DNA from: Symsagittifera roscoffensis | Taxonomy: Eukaryota; Xenacoelomorpha; Acoela; Convolutidae | DNA: 64,000 nt | Assembly (NCBI RefSeq): GCF_963678635.1 | Contig: NC_087065.1 | Location: 76,299,786 to 76,363,785 of the forward strand | Direction of reading: 5' to 3' | Part shown: one piece after another, positions 40,834 to 51,065 of the stretch | Numbering within the stretch: the stretch's first letter is position 1 | How the letters are laid out: each line of letters begins with the position of its first letter | Notes under the pieces: model-generated | Told to the model about the DNA's origin: nothing | The model's input: only the letters and a program-made list of their open reading frames with translations | Database searches by the model: none | Program-made: the position numbers and the translations under genes

Positions 40834-42543
40834 CACCAGAAACCGGAACCGACGTTAAAGACGGAACCGATCGATATCGAGCTAACCTAGGTGGGTCTGA
40901 GATTGGACATCAACAAGCGTGGCAAAAAAATATATTTCAAACGTATATTTTGATTCGAAAATACACTTCGCGAAAGATTTGCCGGATATAAGCGGTTCTG
41001 CATATAATTTCTGCTGAGTGTGCAGAATGAAAACATCCTCTCAGGATCCGAGCTAGTTGGTCGAAAATTGTTAAAAACTTAGAACACTCAATTCTTGCAC
41101 CACTCAAAACACTTTAACATTTTTCTTTCAAAAATTACCTAACATTACTAAGCATTGCTACAAAAGATGAAAACTTTTCATTCACACATATTGAAAATCA
41201 ACTTTTCGGAACCGACTGGGACACGAAAAGTGACGAAACTGTCAAATAATCGGGGATCGGCACTATTAGTAACCGGGACCGAAACCGTAACCCAATTATT
41301 ACAATATCAAGAAGCGAAACCAAATTGCCAGGAACCGGTACCGGAACCAAATTCCTGTATAAAAAGAAGTGGAGTTGGAGTCATACTATTTTTAGCATCA
41401 TCGGTATCGATTGTTTAGATAAATTATTTAGCACGTAGATACAGAAGAAGTGTTAGAAACCGACAAAGCATCAATGTAGAAAGTAGAATCTGAAGGTGGA
41501 TTTAGACAATTCTGAGAACTAAGAAGGCTTAAGGCAGAAAAAATTTTAATAGTAAAAACATTAGAGAGAGTAGTTCTAATAAAGATTGTTTAGTTTAGTT
41601 TACTTGTCGCTCTATAGTTTTGTCTTTCCCTTGTAGCTAGCATGATGTCATCTTCTCGATGTGCATGTTGTTAACCATTTTAATTTATTTTTAGATTGAG
41701 TCTCTGAATTTGTTTTCAGCTTTATGTCCCAGCTGTCATCGAGTCTTCTTCCAGAAGTGAAGGTTTGTAATATTCGCCCAAATACTACACAGTGACGGAG
41801 CGTAGAAAAAGTACCTATTGACGACTGGTCCGCGTCAATTACCTAAATTCTACTCGTTTTCTGCCGTCTCGACCTAGCCAGTTGATTTTCTGGTCTGTCT
41901 ATGGCTAAGTAGAAAGTTACTGTTTTCAGGCCATCAGTCAAACGACTTTTAAAGAGCTTCCGTTTACATGCGAACACAACCACATAGCTGGGTCTCGGAT
42001 CCTCAGACTACGTGATTGCTATTAAAAACACGGCTCGAATGTCCTATTTTTTAATGTTTTTGGTGACAGTTCTACATTAAATCCATTGGAGATGGATTGA
42101 TCCTTTCCTCTTCCTAGCTACTTATATTCTAAAAAATCAAATTATACCGGTTTTAATTCAAATGTTTATGGCATCAGAGTAGCTAAAAAGTCAGTTCTTT
42201 ATAGTCCTTCACCATATACAGTCTCTGGAGGGCCGAGCCTCCGCTTCCGTGATTTGGCTCACTACCTGTCACAATTGGCATCATACTACATCGCACTGCC
42301 TTTCAACATTTTCACAAACTTTGCACCATGAGGAGATCCTAGATTAAATTTCTTTTCTGACTACTTACGTCATCTGGCCATAGAATTTCTTTTCGCGCTT
42401 GCTGGATTAAAAGTTTGGGACGTGGCACGGCCACGCACCCATTACCCATTAAAATTAACTTAATGTCACTCACCAAGTATAATCAGTTATTTATGCTGTC
42501 GTCCTCAATAATAAAACTAAGAAAATCTGTGACTAGGAAAGGT
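40834..42543. repeat. second, shortened copy of the 2.8-kb tandem duplication
   Basis: It has 1422 bases equal to 38038-39459, then 2 bases, then 286 bases equal to 40548-40833. The 1088 bases between, including the MITE, are absent here. The 87-codon frame at 41155-41418 equals the one at 38359-38622 and is not a gene. Confidence 0.85.
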
Positions 42544-43032
42544 AATGATGTACTCGCCCTCTTCGAGCGAGCGTACCCAAACCTATCAGGTCGCCACACA
42601 GTGACTATGTGTCTTACTCAGGTTAAAAACTTCAGTCGGGCTTAAATAGGTAATTATACTCACCTATGCTCTCCAAATATATATAAATAGCACAACTTAA
42701 ATTTTTCATTCTCCTTTAACAATTGCAATAGTTTTAACAATTCTCAAAGTCTGGTTTGACCAAACTATAGCAAAACAAAAAGTTTAAAAGTTTCAATAAG
42801 CAAACTTGGTTGACTGGTATAAATTTCAGCACACAAAGACAATCAAGTTTTTCTCCTTTTCTCTTCACTTTTCACTCTCATCTCTCGTCACGTCTTCGTC
42901 ACTCCATTACTTCTTGTCCTTTTTTTTGGTCTCACTGTCTTCTAGGACTTTCTCCAGCATAACCACGGAGTTGCGGGCCGTGCCCCAACTCTCCTCGCTA
43001 ACAGCCTCGGTTTGCAACAAGGTCACTTTTTG
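42544..43032. other. unassigned stretch after the duplication
   Basis: AT-rich, no frame with a domain. It contains a short CGCCCTCTTCGAGCGAGCG inverted element near 42556 and a TATATATAAATA run near 42678. Nothing more can be supported. Confidence 0.4.
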
Positions 43033-43506
43033 CTAACGGTTCCTGCAAAAGCTGTTGTGCAGACACAGGCTCACATTCCGTTCTAGGTCAGCTCGTAGGA
43101 CCTCTCTCTTTTCGGCTTCAGTAACAGAAGTCGCTCCAGCTACTCGCTTCACCGCCGTGGTAACAGCGTTTCTGTGCGTTAGAAATGCTCTCTTATAGGC
43201 TCCCTCTCCTATATCTAGCTGGAATGATTTCGTGTTCCTAGACATATGACGCTTCGCGCGTTCATACGTCCATGATGTCATCACTGCACGGAACCAAGGC
43301 ATCAACCTTTGCCTTTACCATATCCTCTCAAAAGCTTTGGGTAATCTTAGAACCTTGCAGGTGATTCTGAAAAGATCTAAGTTGTGGTTCATCTTCACGT
43401 TGCTTAGTTGCCCAGGTGTCGGCACGGCCGTCTCCTGCTGACTCGTGCCCGCGTTAGCTTCTAACCACCTCACCGCCAGCATGGTACTAACAACCACAAT
43501 CGCCAC
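43033..43506 (-). pseudogene. decayed frames downstream of pol, origin unknown
   Basis: Two adjacent minus-strand frames (43315-43506 and 43033-43305) read like one broken protein: a hydrophobic start (VVVSTMLAVRWLEANAG), then basic, helical sequence with YERAKRHMSRNTKSF. No integrase, envelope or other motif is recognised. Base composition is GC-richer, like the pol region next to it. Confidence 0.3.
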
Positions 43507-43585
43507 CGCTTAATTTTGGTCGGGCAACCCCGTGGAGTTTGCAGGCAACGATTCCGTCTTTGTTCAGGTACAACAAATCTTTTCT

Positions 43586-44602
43586 CTACATATAGAACTG
43601 CTTCAAGATCTTATAGCCGTCTTTCTCTAAATTTCTTTTGTCGGGTGCTCCATTCTCGATCCATCTCTTCAGATTGCTCGTCATTCTATCATTTCGTTGA
43701 GCCCTTAGCAGATCCGACATCCGGTATCTGGCTTTCAGATACGTCTTTACCACGTTCAATTGTCCTCTTATTATCTCCGGGGCATGAGCATCGTCCATCA
43801 ACAGTTTACCGTATTGGATTCATTTCCCAGTCCAACCAGCGCTGTTTCCATTCCTCAACAAGGAGCAAATCGCAATCTCCGAAACATCAGAAGTGGAAGT
43901 AGTCTCCGATGTGTTCTACCAGGACTGGGGCCTCCAGTCATCACTCGAGCCGATGGATTCCACATCATTATGTTCCTATCTGTCTGTGACGTTTCTCGAC
44001 TCGCCGGACAAAATTCTGTCCTTCGGTTGCTTTGGGGAATCCGGCTCCCCGGACAACATTTTGTATCTCGGCTTTCCCATATTGTCTCCCCGGACAAGTC
44101 ATCCCCGGATGAACAATGGGAGCTCGGCTCATATTCTTCACTTGCGTTCGTAAAATGTACTTTTCTCGTGAAGCTGGATTTCGACTTGACCCTGACTTAT
44201 TCAGTGGTCTGGACATGGGTCGATGTCCGATGTTCTGTGAATGAAGTCCTCAACAAGACATCCTTCGGCATTGAATTCGCCAGCTGGTTCACTATTGACC
44301 GGCAATCCCGTTCAACATCTCGACTGCGAATGGTCACTGGCCTCTTCTTTGTTCTCTCAGTGACGGTCAACCGTTCCATGATTTCCATCCACTCACGATC
44401 ATGCCTATCAACTTCACTATCTTAGCAAGTCACGGAGCTTCCCCATGACGTCTGGGGCCATGTTCACTGTCCTATTTAGCAGGGTTATGCTGTTTATACC
44501 CAGCCTGGTAAGCTCTTGCTGTACCAGATTGGATCGGACTATCAGATCCAGGGGGACAGGATCCCCTCTGGCCAACACCTTTATTTGAGCGGCCGTCTCC
44601 AC
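43586..44602 (-). pseudogene. decayed pol spacer between RNase H and the missing integrase
   Basis: Frames at 44417-44602, 44197-44388, 43968-44216, 43855-44097 and 43586-43801 continue one another with shifts and stops. Readable pieces: ARGDPVPLDLIVRSNLVQQE, RDVERDCRSIVNQL, TEGQNFVRRVEKRHRQIG, and RWIENGAPDKRNLEKDGYKI just before ILKQFYM. The last piece resembles the lead-in to an integrase zinc-binding region, but no HHCC or DDE motif follows. The pol therefore ends here. Confidence 0.6.
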
Positions 44603-45111
44603 CGTAAGCTCAGTGTGTCCTGGTATGGGGTGCCCTGATTTGTCCAGCCACCTGATGAGTGGCAGTTTACCGTAGGTCTCCTATCTAGAAATAAAACTCC
44701 GTCTTTGATTTCTGCTTGATTGGCCTGTTTCTCTTCTAGTCGCTCATAGAATTTTGTCGTTTTACTGAGGCTATCAGCGTTCTGGTGCTTGTCACGGGTA
44801 CGGTGCACTATGATCATGTGGTATCCGTCCAGGCGCACGATACAACCACCAATAATATAACTTTGATCCATCGAATAGAATTTCAGCCAGGCAAGAGCAC
44901 GATTATCCACACGCAAGTTGGAGGGAGCACTCCCCATGTAGGCTCTGTCTTTTTCCACGAAAGTTATCACCGCGAACATCGTCGCTTTTGGCGCACCATA
45001 CTTCATTTTGGTATCCCTCAGGACCTTACTTCCATAGGCTATCGGACGGAGGACCGTTCTCCCGTTCCACTCCTGCTCCTAGTGAAGTATGCTCGATATC
45101 GCAACCACTGA
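44581..45111 (-). pseudogene. RNase H domain of the Ty3/gypsy-like element
   Basis: Continues from GMFVLGWDASVVAISSILH at the end of the RT frame into MKYGAPKATMFAVITFVE, LRVDNRALAWLKFYSMDQS and HRTRDKHQNADSLSK. VDNRALAWL and the H-x-x-N-x-A-D-x-L-S end are RNase H landmarks. The first catalytic region reads WDASV where DTDAS is usual. Frame breaks on both sides. Confidence 0.8.
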
Positions 45112-45870
45112 TGCATCCCAGCCTAACACAAACATCCCCTTCTCTGTTGGCGTGCCGAGGCCCGGTGCCTCGCAAAGTTCGCATTCAATGTTTTCAAATG
45201 AAATTTGTGACTCGTCAGACCAAGTGAATTTTTTACCCTTGTTTCTCATCAACTGCTGCATGGGGTATATCTTATCGGCGTATCCCTTGATGAATTCTCG
45301 ATAATAGTTAGCAAACCCCAAAAAGCTCATTGGTTGCGTGTCTGTCTTCGGTGCCTTCCAGGTCAAGACCGCTTCGACCGCTTCGGGATCCGGTCTTACT
45401 CCATGCTTATCCACAAGGCGGCCCAGATATTTTATGGAGTCTCTGACAATTTCACACTTTGAGGGCTTACACTTCAGACCCAGCTGTTTCATGCAAGTAC
45501 ACAACTCAACCAATCTCGCTATGTGATCCTCTAGGGTTGGCGTTGCGATCACGACATTATCGACATAACACATGATGAGGTTCCCGTATTTCTTGGTTAC
45601 GTTCGTGAGTGCCTGGGCCATCTGTCGCTGGAAAGTGAACGTCGCGTTGCACAATCCGAACGGCATCCTCTTCCACTGGAACAATCCCAGCTCACACGCG
45701 AAACCCGTTTTCTCCCGATCTTGCTCTCTGAGGGGCACTTGACAGAACGCAGAGCCCAACTCCAACGTCGTGAAGAACTTCGCGTCCCCCAACTTGGAGA
45801 GGCTCTCATCGATGCGGGAAATCTGGTATGCGTCCTTTATTGTCACTGCGTTCAAGTAACGGAAATCCAA
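45079..45870 (-). pseudogene. reverse transcriptase domain, main part
   Basis: 263 codons. In order: MDFRYLNAVTIKDAYQI; TTLELGSAFCQVPL (motif A, with E where most relatives have D); KTGFACELGLFQWKRMPFGL; CNATFTFQRQMAQAL; LIMCYVDNVVIATPT (motif C); HIARLVELC; KCEIVRDSIKYLGRLVDKHG; and SFLGFANYYREFIKGYA. This is a typical Ty3/gypsy RT with the RNase H connection. Motif C is YVDN, not the catalytic YVDD, so the copy should be inactive. It overlaps the preceding frame by 19 bases through a frameshift. Confidence 0.88.
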
Positions 45871-46640
45871 ACAAAACCTGAGTTGCCCCCTTTCTTTTTA
45901 GCCATGACCACGCCACAAGCCCACGGGGACTTCCACTGCTCGATCATGTCGTACTCCATTAACATCTCGATTTCTTTCCTGCACGCTTCTGACTTGTGTG
46001 GGGTCTTTCTCCTAGCCCCTTCCCTATGAGGCACCGAGCCCTCTTCTATTTCAATCTCGTGTTCTACGAAATTGCAGCATAATATGTCGGCTTTATGCTT
46101 CGAAAAAACGTGTGCATTCCGATTTAGCACTGCCCTGAGTGAATCTAAATCCTTATCCGATATTTTACCCTTCAGATGTTCTATCTCGTTCAGGACATGC
46201 TTATTTTCTGATAACTTTGTTTCAGTTTGTCTCGCGGGAAAATTCGAACAACTAGACAACCCATCATCTGTCTTCGACTTCATTGAAAACAATTTCTTAG
46301 AAGCTTTCAATTCATTTATTCTCTTCAGTATACATTCCTGGTTCGCGTGCAAGGGACATTTAGTTACATCAAATTTTTTCAAGTTCTCCACACTCTGAAA
46401 GTCTGTGTTCAGGGGCAATGCGTAGCCAAGTTTCTTTCCTCTCAGTATTGTCAATGTGGTTGCTTCTGTGTTCAACAACACACTCACACACAGTCCGTTC
46501 TGAGTGAGTAAGAAGCTTCTTCCTAAAATAGCAGAGCTCTTACTGTTTGCATTTGATACCAGACACACCTGTCTGTCATTACTGAGTTCATTCAAATTTC
46601 CCATCCTAAACGTCGCTACTACGGCCTGGTTTGGCTTCAA
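45852..46640 (-). pseudogene. protease-RT linker and start of reverse transcriptase
   Basis: 262 codons. The first half is the linker after protease (AVVATFRMGNLNELSNDRQV and similar). The second half holds VLNRNAHVFSKHKADILCCN, HEIEIEEGSVPHREGARR, MLMEYDMIEQWKSPWACGVV and MAKKKGG, the typical entry to gypsy-type RT. A frameshift at about 45860 splits it from the main RT part. Confidence 0.82.
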
Positions 46641-46654
46641 GCTAAGTTTTTGAT

Positions 46655-47020
46655 TCAGGAAAATTGGCGTTTTGTCTGATTAATCAAGATCTTATTAAGA
46701 GGTTTCTTTTCATACTTCCTCTCAGGATCTTTGAGCTTGATCAACCCGTCGTTGAGGTCGATCGTGACATGAAAATTGCGTACGAAGTCCCTCCCCAGGA
46801 TGAATTCATCGGATTTGTCCAAATATTCCACTACCAGGAAGCTCATTCAAAGATATCTTCCTCCAAGCTGCAGTGATACGATCGGGGTCCGTCCAGTCAC
46901 ATAGATTACTCCCTGATTGGCAGCCGCCAGTCTGATGTTTTTCGGTATCAGATCCGACCTCTCGAAGCCTAATTCAGTCCAGGTGCTGACTGGCATGACG
47001 CTGAAGTACTCTCTGAGCAC
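46655..47020 (-). pseudogene. aspartic protease region, catalytic start lost
   Basis: In one frame or another: SVMPVSTWTELGFERSDLIP, NQGVIYVTGRTP, then MSFLVVEYLDKSDEFILGRD with FVRNFHVTIDL. ILGRDF is the conserved second half of retropepsin. The D-T/S-G active site expected just before SVMPVS is not present, because the sequence jumps to gag near 47040. Confidence 0.7.
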
Positions 47021-47039
47021 TGCCAGGTGCTAGTGCTCT

Positions 47040-48394
47040 GCAAATATCGAGGCATACATCGTTGTGTCCTGCGAAACTGTAGTCAGATCTGGCACTGATC
47101 TGACTTGTGGCACAGTGGGCAATCGTGTCTCCGGGGTGGTATCCGCTTCCGACGGGTTCGGGTTTGTCCAAGCTGGCCTCGATGGGGCTGATTTGGGTCG
47201 CTCCCTATGATTAGACTCGTAATTCGTTCTCGAACTTGGCTGCGTGCTCCGTTTCCGTCATTTGCCTGGCGTGAGCGCTCCCTTGGGGCGGAACGGTCCT
47301 CCCGATTACTCCCGTTTGAGATATCGTCAAGCTTCCGCATCATCAGGTCAGATTTGGCATCCACCCTTTTCTCTCCAGGCTAGTCATCGTATGAGCATAG
47401 GTATTGTCGTGATCGTTCAACAGTCGCTCGATCTTTCTTGTCTTCCTAGTTTTTCTTTTCTCTGACTCCTTTTTTGCTTGAGCCAAGCTCTCCCCTAGGC
47501 ATTGATCGGTGTTACGAGTCAATTGAGCCTGATCGACTCTCGCCTTCGACTTCACGTTTTTTTTTTAGCTCATCTCGCAATTTCTCTTGACCTTGGTGAG
47601 CCCTCTCTTCGTCTCCATCTATTCTCTTAATCATGTCCCGTCGCAGCTCTTTAAGGCCTGTCATTACGGCAGCAAACATGTCACTTATATCGTCAGCCAA
47701 CGCAGATACCGGGGTGAGACCCAGAGAAAATGAGGTCAAATGAGGTTGTAGCCTGATACTTGATGACGCGCCACCTTTCTGCGTGCCCATCGACATCATC
47801 CACCTGTCGAACATCGAAGATGCTCCTACGGTTATCCCATCGGAAATCGGCCTGGTCGGCGAGTTAGACAACGCTTTCTTGCTATTTATCATTCCTGGGG
47901 CACGGCGTGAAGTCCACATCCGAATGAGCTTTCTCCGGATGATCATAACTGGAAGTTAAACCCTCAGTTTGGAGTGACACCATGCGCTCATCATACAAAG
48001 ACTTCCAGCTTTTCCTGGCTTTTGAACTCGTTTGTTCCTCCCTCGGGCTTATACTTGACATCATTGCATTTTTGCTCTGCTTGACTAGAGATGATTGTTC
48101 TTTTCTTCACTTGTTACTCTTAGTCTCTGATTTGAACATTCCTCTGAACAACACTTCTTCTCGCGGTTCGACCTCGGAACGCTCCGAGGCATCCTCCGTT
48201 CTTTCAACTTCCTACCGTTCAAAGTCCTCGCCTGGCTCTTCCAGGTCCGCGTGATGGTGGTAGACGGATCGGATCAGCGGTTGCTCCCCTTCCTCGAAGG
48301 GGTCCATAACCGTCTCGCTCGCCGGTCCGGCCTGAACACTTCGCCCTTGATTGCCATCGAGGTTCTTCTTGCTTCTTTCATTCTTTCCGCTCAC
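47040..48394 (-). pseudogene. gag remnant, copy 1, joined to protease by a deletion
   Basis: Frames at 48212-48394, 47882-48064, 47512-47946, 47343-47555 and 47083-47364 correspond one for one to those of gag copy 2 (58471-59758). Readable parts: NLDGNQGRSVQAGPASETVM, FDRWMMSMGTQKGGASS, a charged coiled-coil stretch (IKRIDGDEERAHQGQEKLRD) that copy 2 has lost, and RKRIPPRRHDCPLCHKSDQ. The part that holds capsid and CCHC knuckle in copy 2 is absent: homology stops near 47040 and protease follows at once. There is no ATG at the start of the reading frame, which begins right after a CTTCAG. Confidence 0.7.
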
Positions 48395-48627
48395 TGAAGG
48401 ATCAGCTTGAATTTTAGTCGCTCCGTCGTCAGCAAAACGTCGGAAACGCTGCTAAACGAAGATTGGCTACGCCTTGTTTTAAGCTTTCGCGTGCTTCCCG
48501 TGCTCAGCCTGGGAATCTTGTTTTTTGCCCCTAACAAGTCTCTGCTCTGCATGCTACGTGATAAAAAGAATTTTGACGGCATTGCACAAGTTTCAAAATT
48601 TAATTTCGAAAAAAAAAATTTTCTCAA
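48391..48627 (-). CDS. small conserved leader frame, copy 1
   Basis: 78 codons ending in TGA exactly where the gag-like frame begins in another register. Contains MPSKFFLSRSMQ, LGAKNKIPRL, then a Ser/Arg-rich RRSQSSFSSVSD, and ends FKLILQ. Copies lie at 59793-59990 (frameshifted) and 51081-51290 (stop inside). It may be the true N-terminus of Gag joined by frameshift or splicing, or an upstream small frame. Confidence 0.35.
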   Translation of the reverse strand: MRKFFFSKLNFETCAMPSKFFLSRSMQSRDLLGAKNKIPRLSTGSTRKLKTRRSQSSFSSVSDVLLTTERLKFKLILQ

Positions 48628-51065
48628 GTCTACTCACTCGAGTCCTCTAGTATCAAAATTATACCTTCGATCTCGTAGAGATACTATAAGTGATTCAGCT
48701 CAAACTACACAGAGACCCTACTTACTGTTTAAAAATTACCGACTCCACTCCCTCACCTAGTGTAACAGTATCACAAAATTTTCACAAGATATAGTCAAAA
48801 CACAAAACACAATTGAGAAAATCCTATAGGTGACAGCGACCTTTCGTTCAATTTTACCACCATATTCGTATCAAATTACTGCCTATTTTAGTTTCAAACA
48901 ATTTTTTATAAGAGAGCAGTGATGGTCTCACTAACAGATAATTAAAACTTAGTCTTAGAGAAAAAAAATTCCCTCAATTGGAACAATCCAAAAGAACAAA
49001 GCCCAGGACACTGTCTTCTCAAGTGAGTGTGTATTTGCCTAATACACTCACCGAGGTCTTCTTTTAGATGTTCCCGGATCGCCCGATCTTTCCATTTAAG
49101 TAGCTCAAGGCTACCACACTACCAAAATAACAATCTTAAAAAAATTTTGTCCGGGTACTCCTGATGAACCAGACCGGAATCAAAAGTTGATCACAAATTT
49201 TCGGATCAAATGGGCTTCTACAATCCTACTATGCATGCCTCTTGGTAGTTTTTATTTTATTCCTACTCTAAATGGATATTTTAGTTGCTCAAATTGCCCC
49301 TGAAGACACCCCTAAGTTTTCAAAAAGGATGGTTTTTAAGGGGCTTAAGTCACTCCTGAGGGTTACTTCGGAGGGTTGTTAAGACAATTAGCTTACTCCG
49401 GAGGGTTTCTTCGAAGGGTACCTTAGTCACCCACGTGACTTCGGAGTGTCCCCTTAAGCTCACTAAGGAGGGTCAATAAGAGGCTTAATACGCTCCGGAT
49501 GGTTACTTCGGAGGGTTCCTTCAAAATTCCAGATTTTTCAAATCTCACTTAGGAGGGTCCCCAACTAGCCTCAGAAAGTGTCAAAACAAGCTAAATTCTC
49601 TGTGGGGGTTGTTTTAACTTCTTCGGAGGGTTCCGTCGAAAAATTCCACCAAGGAGGGTTGCTAAGGGGCTTAACTGACACCGGGGGGTTGCTTCGGAGG
49701 GTTCCCCAAAAATCAAGAAAACGGATCAATTTACCGCTGTAAAGCCTCCGATTGTGGTCTAACTGACTTAAAACTAGGTTGGCTGACTCGGTCAACCTTC
49801 CCAGTAGGATAAAAAGGTGATTTTGAAAACTCTCTGCCGCACGGAGGGTTCCCTCAAATTTGGACCCTCCGAACCAACAAAATCTTTAAAAAAATTTTCT
49901 TCCTGAGATTATCAACCCAAAAATGGTTGCGGCAGGAAATTTGTCAAAAACATCGACTTTTGGTACCAAAATTGTTCCGATCGGTTGGCTAGTCTTTGAG
50001 AAATGGCCAAGAACGCGTTTGTCAAATCGGCCTTTTTCCACCACCTATATAGGTTCTTAGAAACTTTTTCTGCAATTCCGAGTGTAAGTGCCTAAAAAAA
50101 ACCATAAGTTTTAATGAAATAATACCCGAACGATACTAAAATTGTGTCATCGATACCCAACAGTCGTTGTGGGTGTTGTCCCTGATGCCCCTGTTGAGAC
50201 TGGAACACGTCGGTCAGCTTGCCACTCTACCTTCCGGTCACCGGCAAAACACCATTAACGTGCTTAAATACTGAAATAACACTCAAGGGAGGGTTCCCAA
50301 CCCGCCACCAAATCACTCAATCTTTTTATCAGCAATGATATAAATCAATCTGAAACCACAACAACAAATAGGAAGTTCGGATCGCATCTCGTCCGGAAAA
50401 AACATATAAACTGTCACTTTATGTTTTTTATTGTTTTTGGTCTTTTGTGGATTTTTTACTGTTTTTGACATCGCACCTAACCCTCCGGCCTCCGGAATTT
50501 TTGGTCTTAATTAAGTTACAAAGCTAAATAGTACTAGGCAGAGGGTCGGCACCTTCCCCCTAGTACAACAAAGGTCATTAAGGCCTCTAATTCGGGCGGA
50601 GGGTTCGTCGCTGAAACGTTTGCTAATCATGATGGTCTTGTGCCTTTAACAGGTCCACCCAGGAGCGCCATAAAAACGTGTATGTAACATTCGCCCAAAT
50701 ACTACACAGTGACGAAGCGCAAAAAAAGTACCTACTGACGACTGGCGAAACAACCACTTAGCTGGATCTCGGATCTTCAGACTACGGGATTGCTATTAAA
50801 CACACGGCTCGAATGTCCTATTTTATAATGTTTTTGGTGACAGCTCTAAATTAAATCCATTGGAGATGGATTGATTTTTTCCTCTTCCTAGCTACTCATA
50901 TTCTAAAAAATCAAACTATACCGGTGTTAATTCAAATGTTTACGGCATCAGAGTAGCTAAAAAGTCAGTTCCTTATAGTCCTTCACCATATACTGTCTCT
51001 GGGGGGCCGAGCCTCCGCTTTCGTGATTTCGCTGTAATAACTTCGTTATTACTCCCAATTCAAGG
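48395..51065 (-). mobile_element. GGAGGGTT block 1 (leader plus LTR-like non-coding DNA)
   Basis: It starts at the gag boundary with the leader. A conserved stretch follows (GAGTGTGTATTTGCC hairpin near 49026; GGATATTTTAGTTGCTCAAA near 49272), then about 15 GGAGGGTT-like motifs (49320-49860), the GTGCCTAAAAAA joint, a segment with AAGGGAGGGTTCCCAACCCG, and the end module from 50691. At 51065 it breaks into the leader of block 2. No coding capacity was seen. Confidence 0.65.
49842..49871. repeat. conserved hairpin CGGAGGGT/ACCCTCCG
   Basis: CGGAGGGT (49842-49849) and ACCCTCCG (49864-49871) are exact reverse complements with a 14-base loop. The same arrangement recurs near 52705 and 61379. Confidence 0.85.

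Noticed and set aside
43516-44425. 128- and 221-codon plus-strand frames
   Set aside because: They are antisense shadows of the decayed pol spacer, whose minus-strand reading gives retroelement motifs.
48407-48760. 117-codon plus-strand frame, with relatives at 51081 and 59771
   Set aside because: Shadow of the leader on the minus strand; frame and ends are not kept among the three copies.
50296-50320. Minus-strand TGGTGGCGGGTTGGGAACCC as a tRNA primer-binding site
   Set aside because: It starts with TGG and resembles a T-arm complement, but the preceding bases do not end in CA and no tRNA match can be confirmed without a search.
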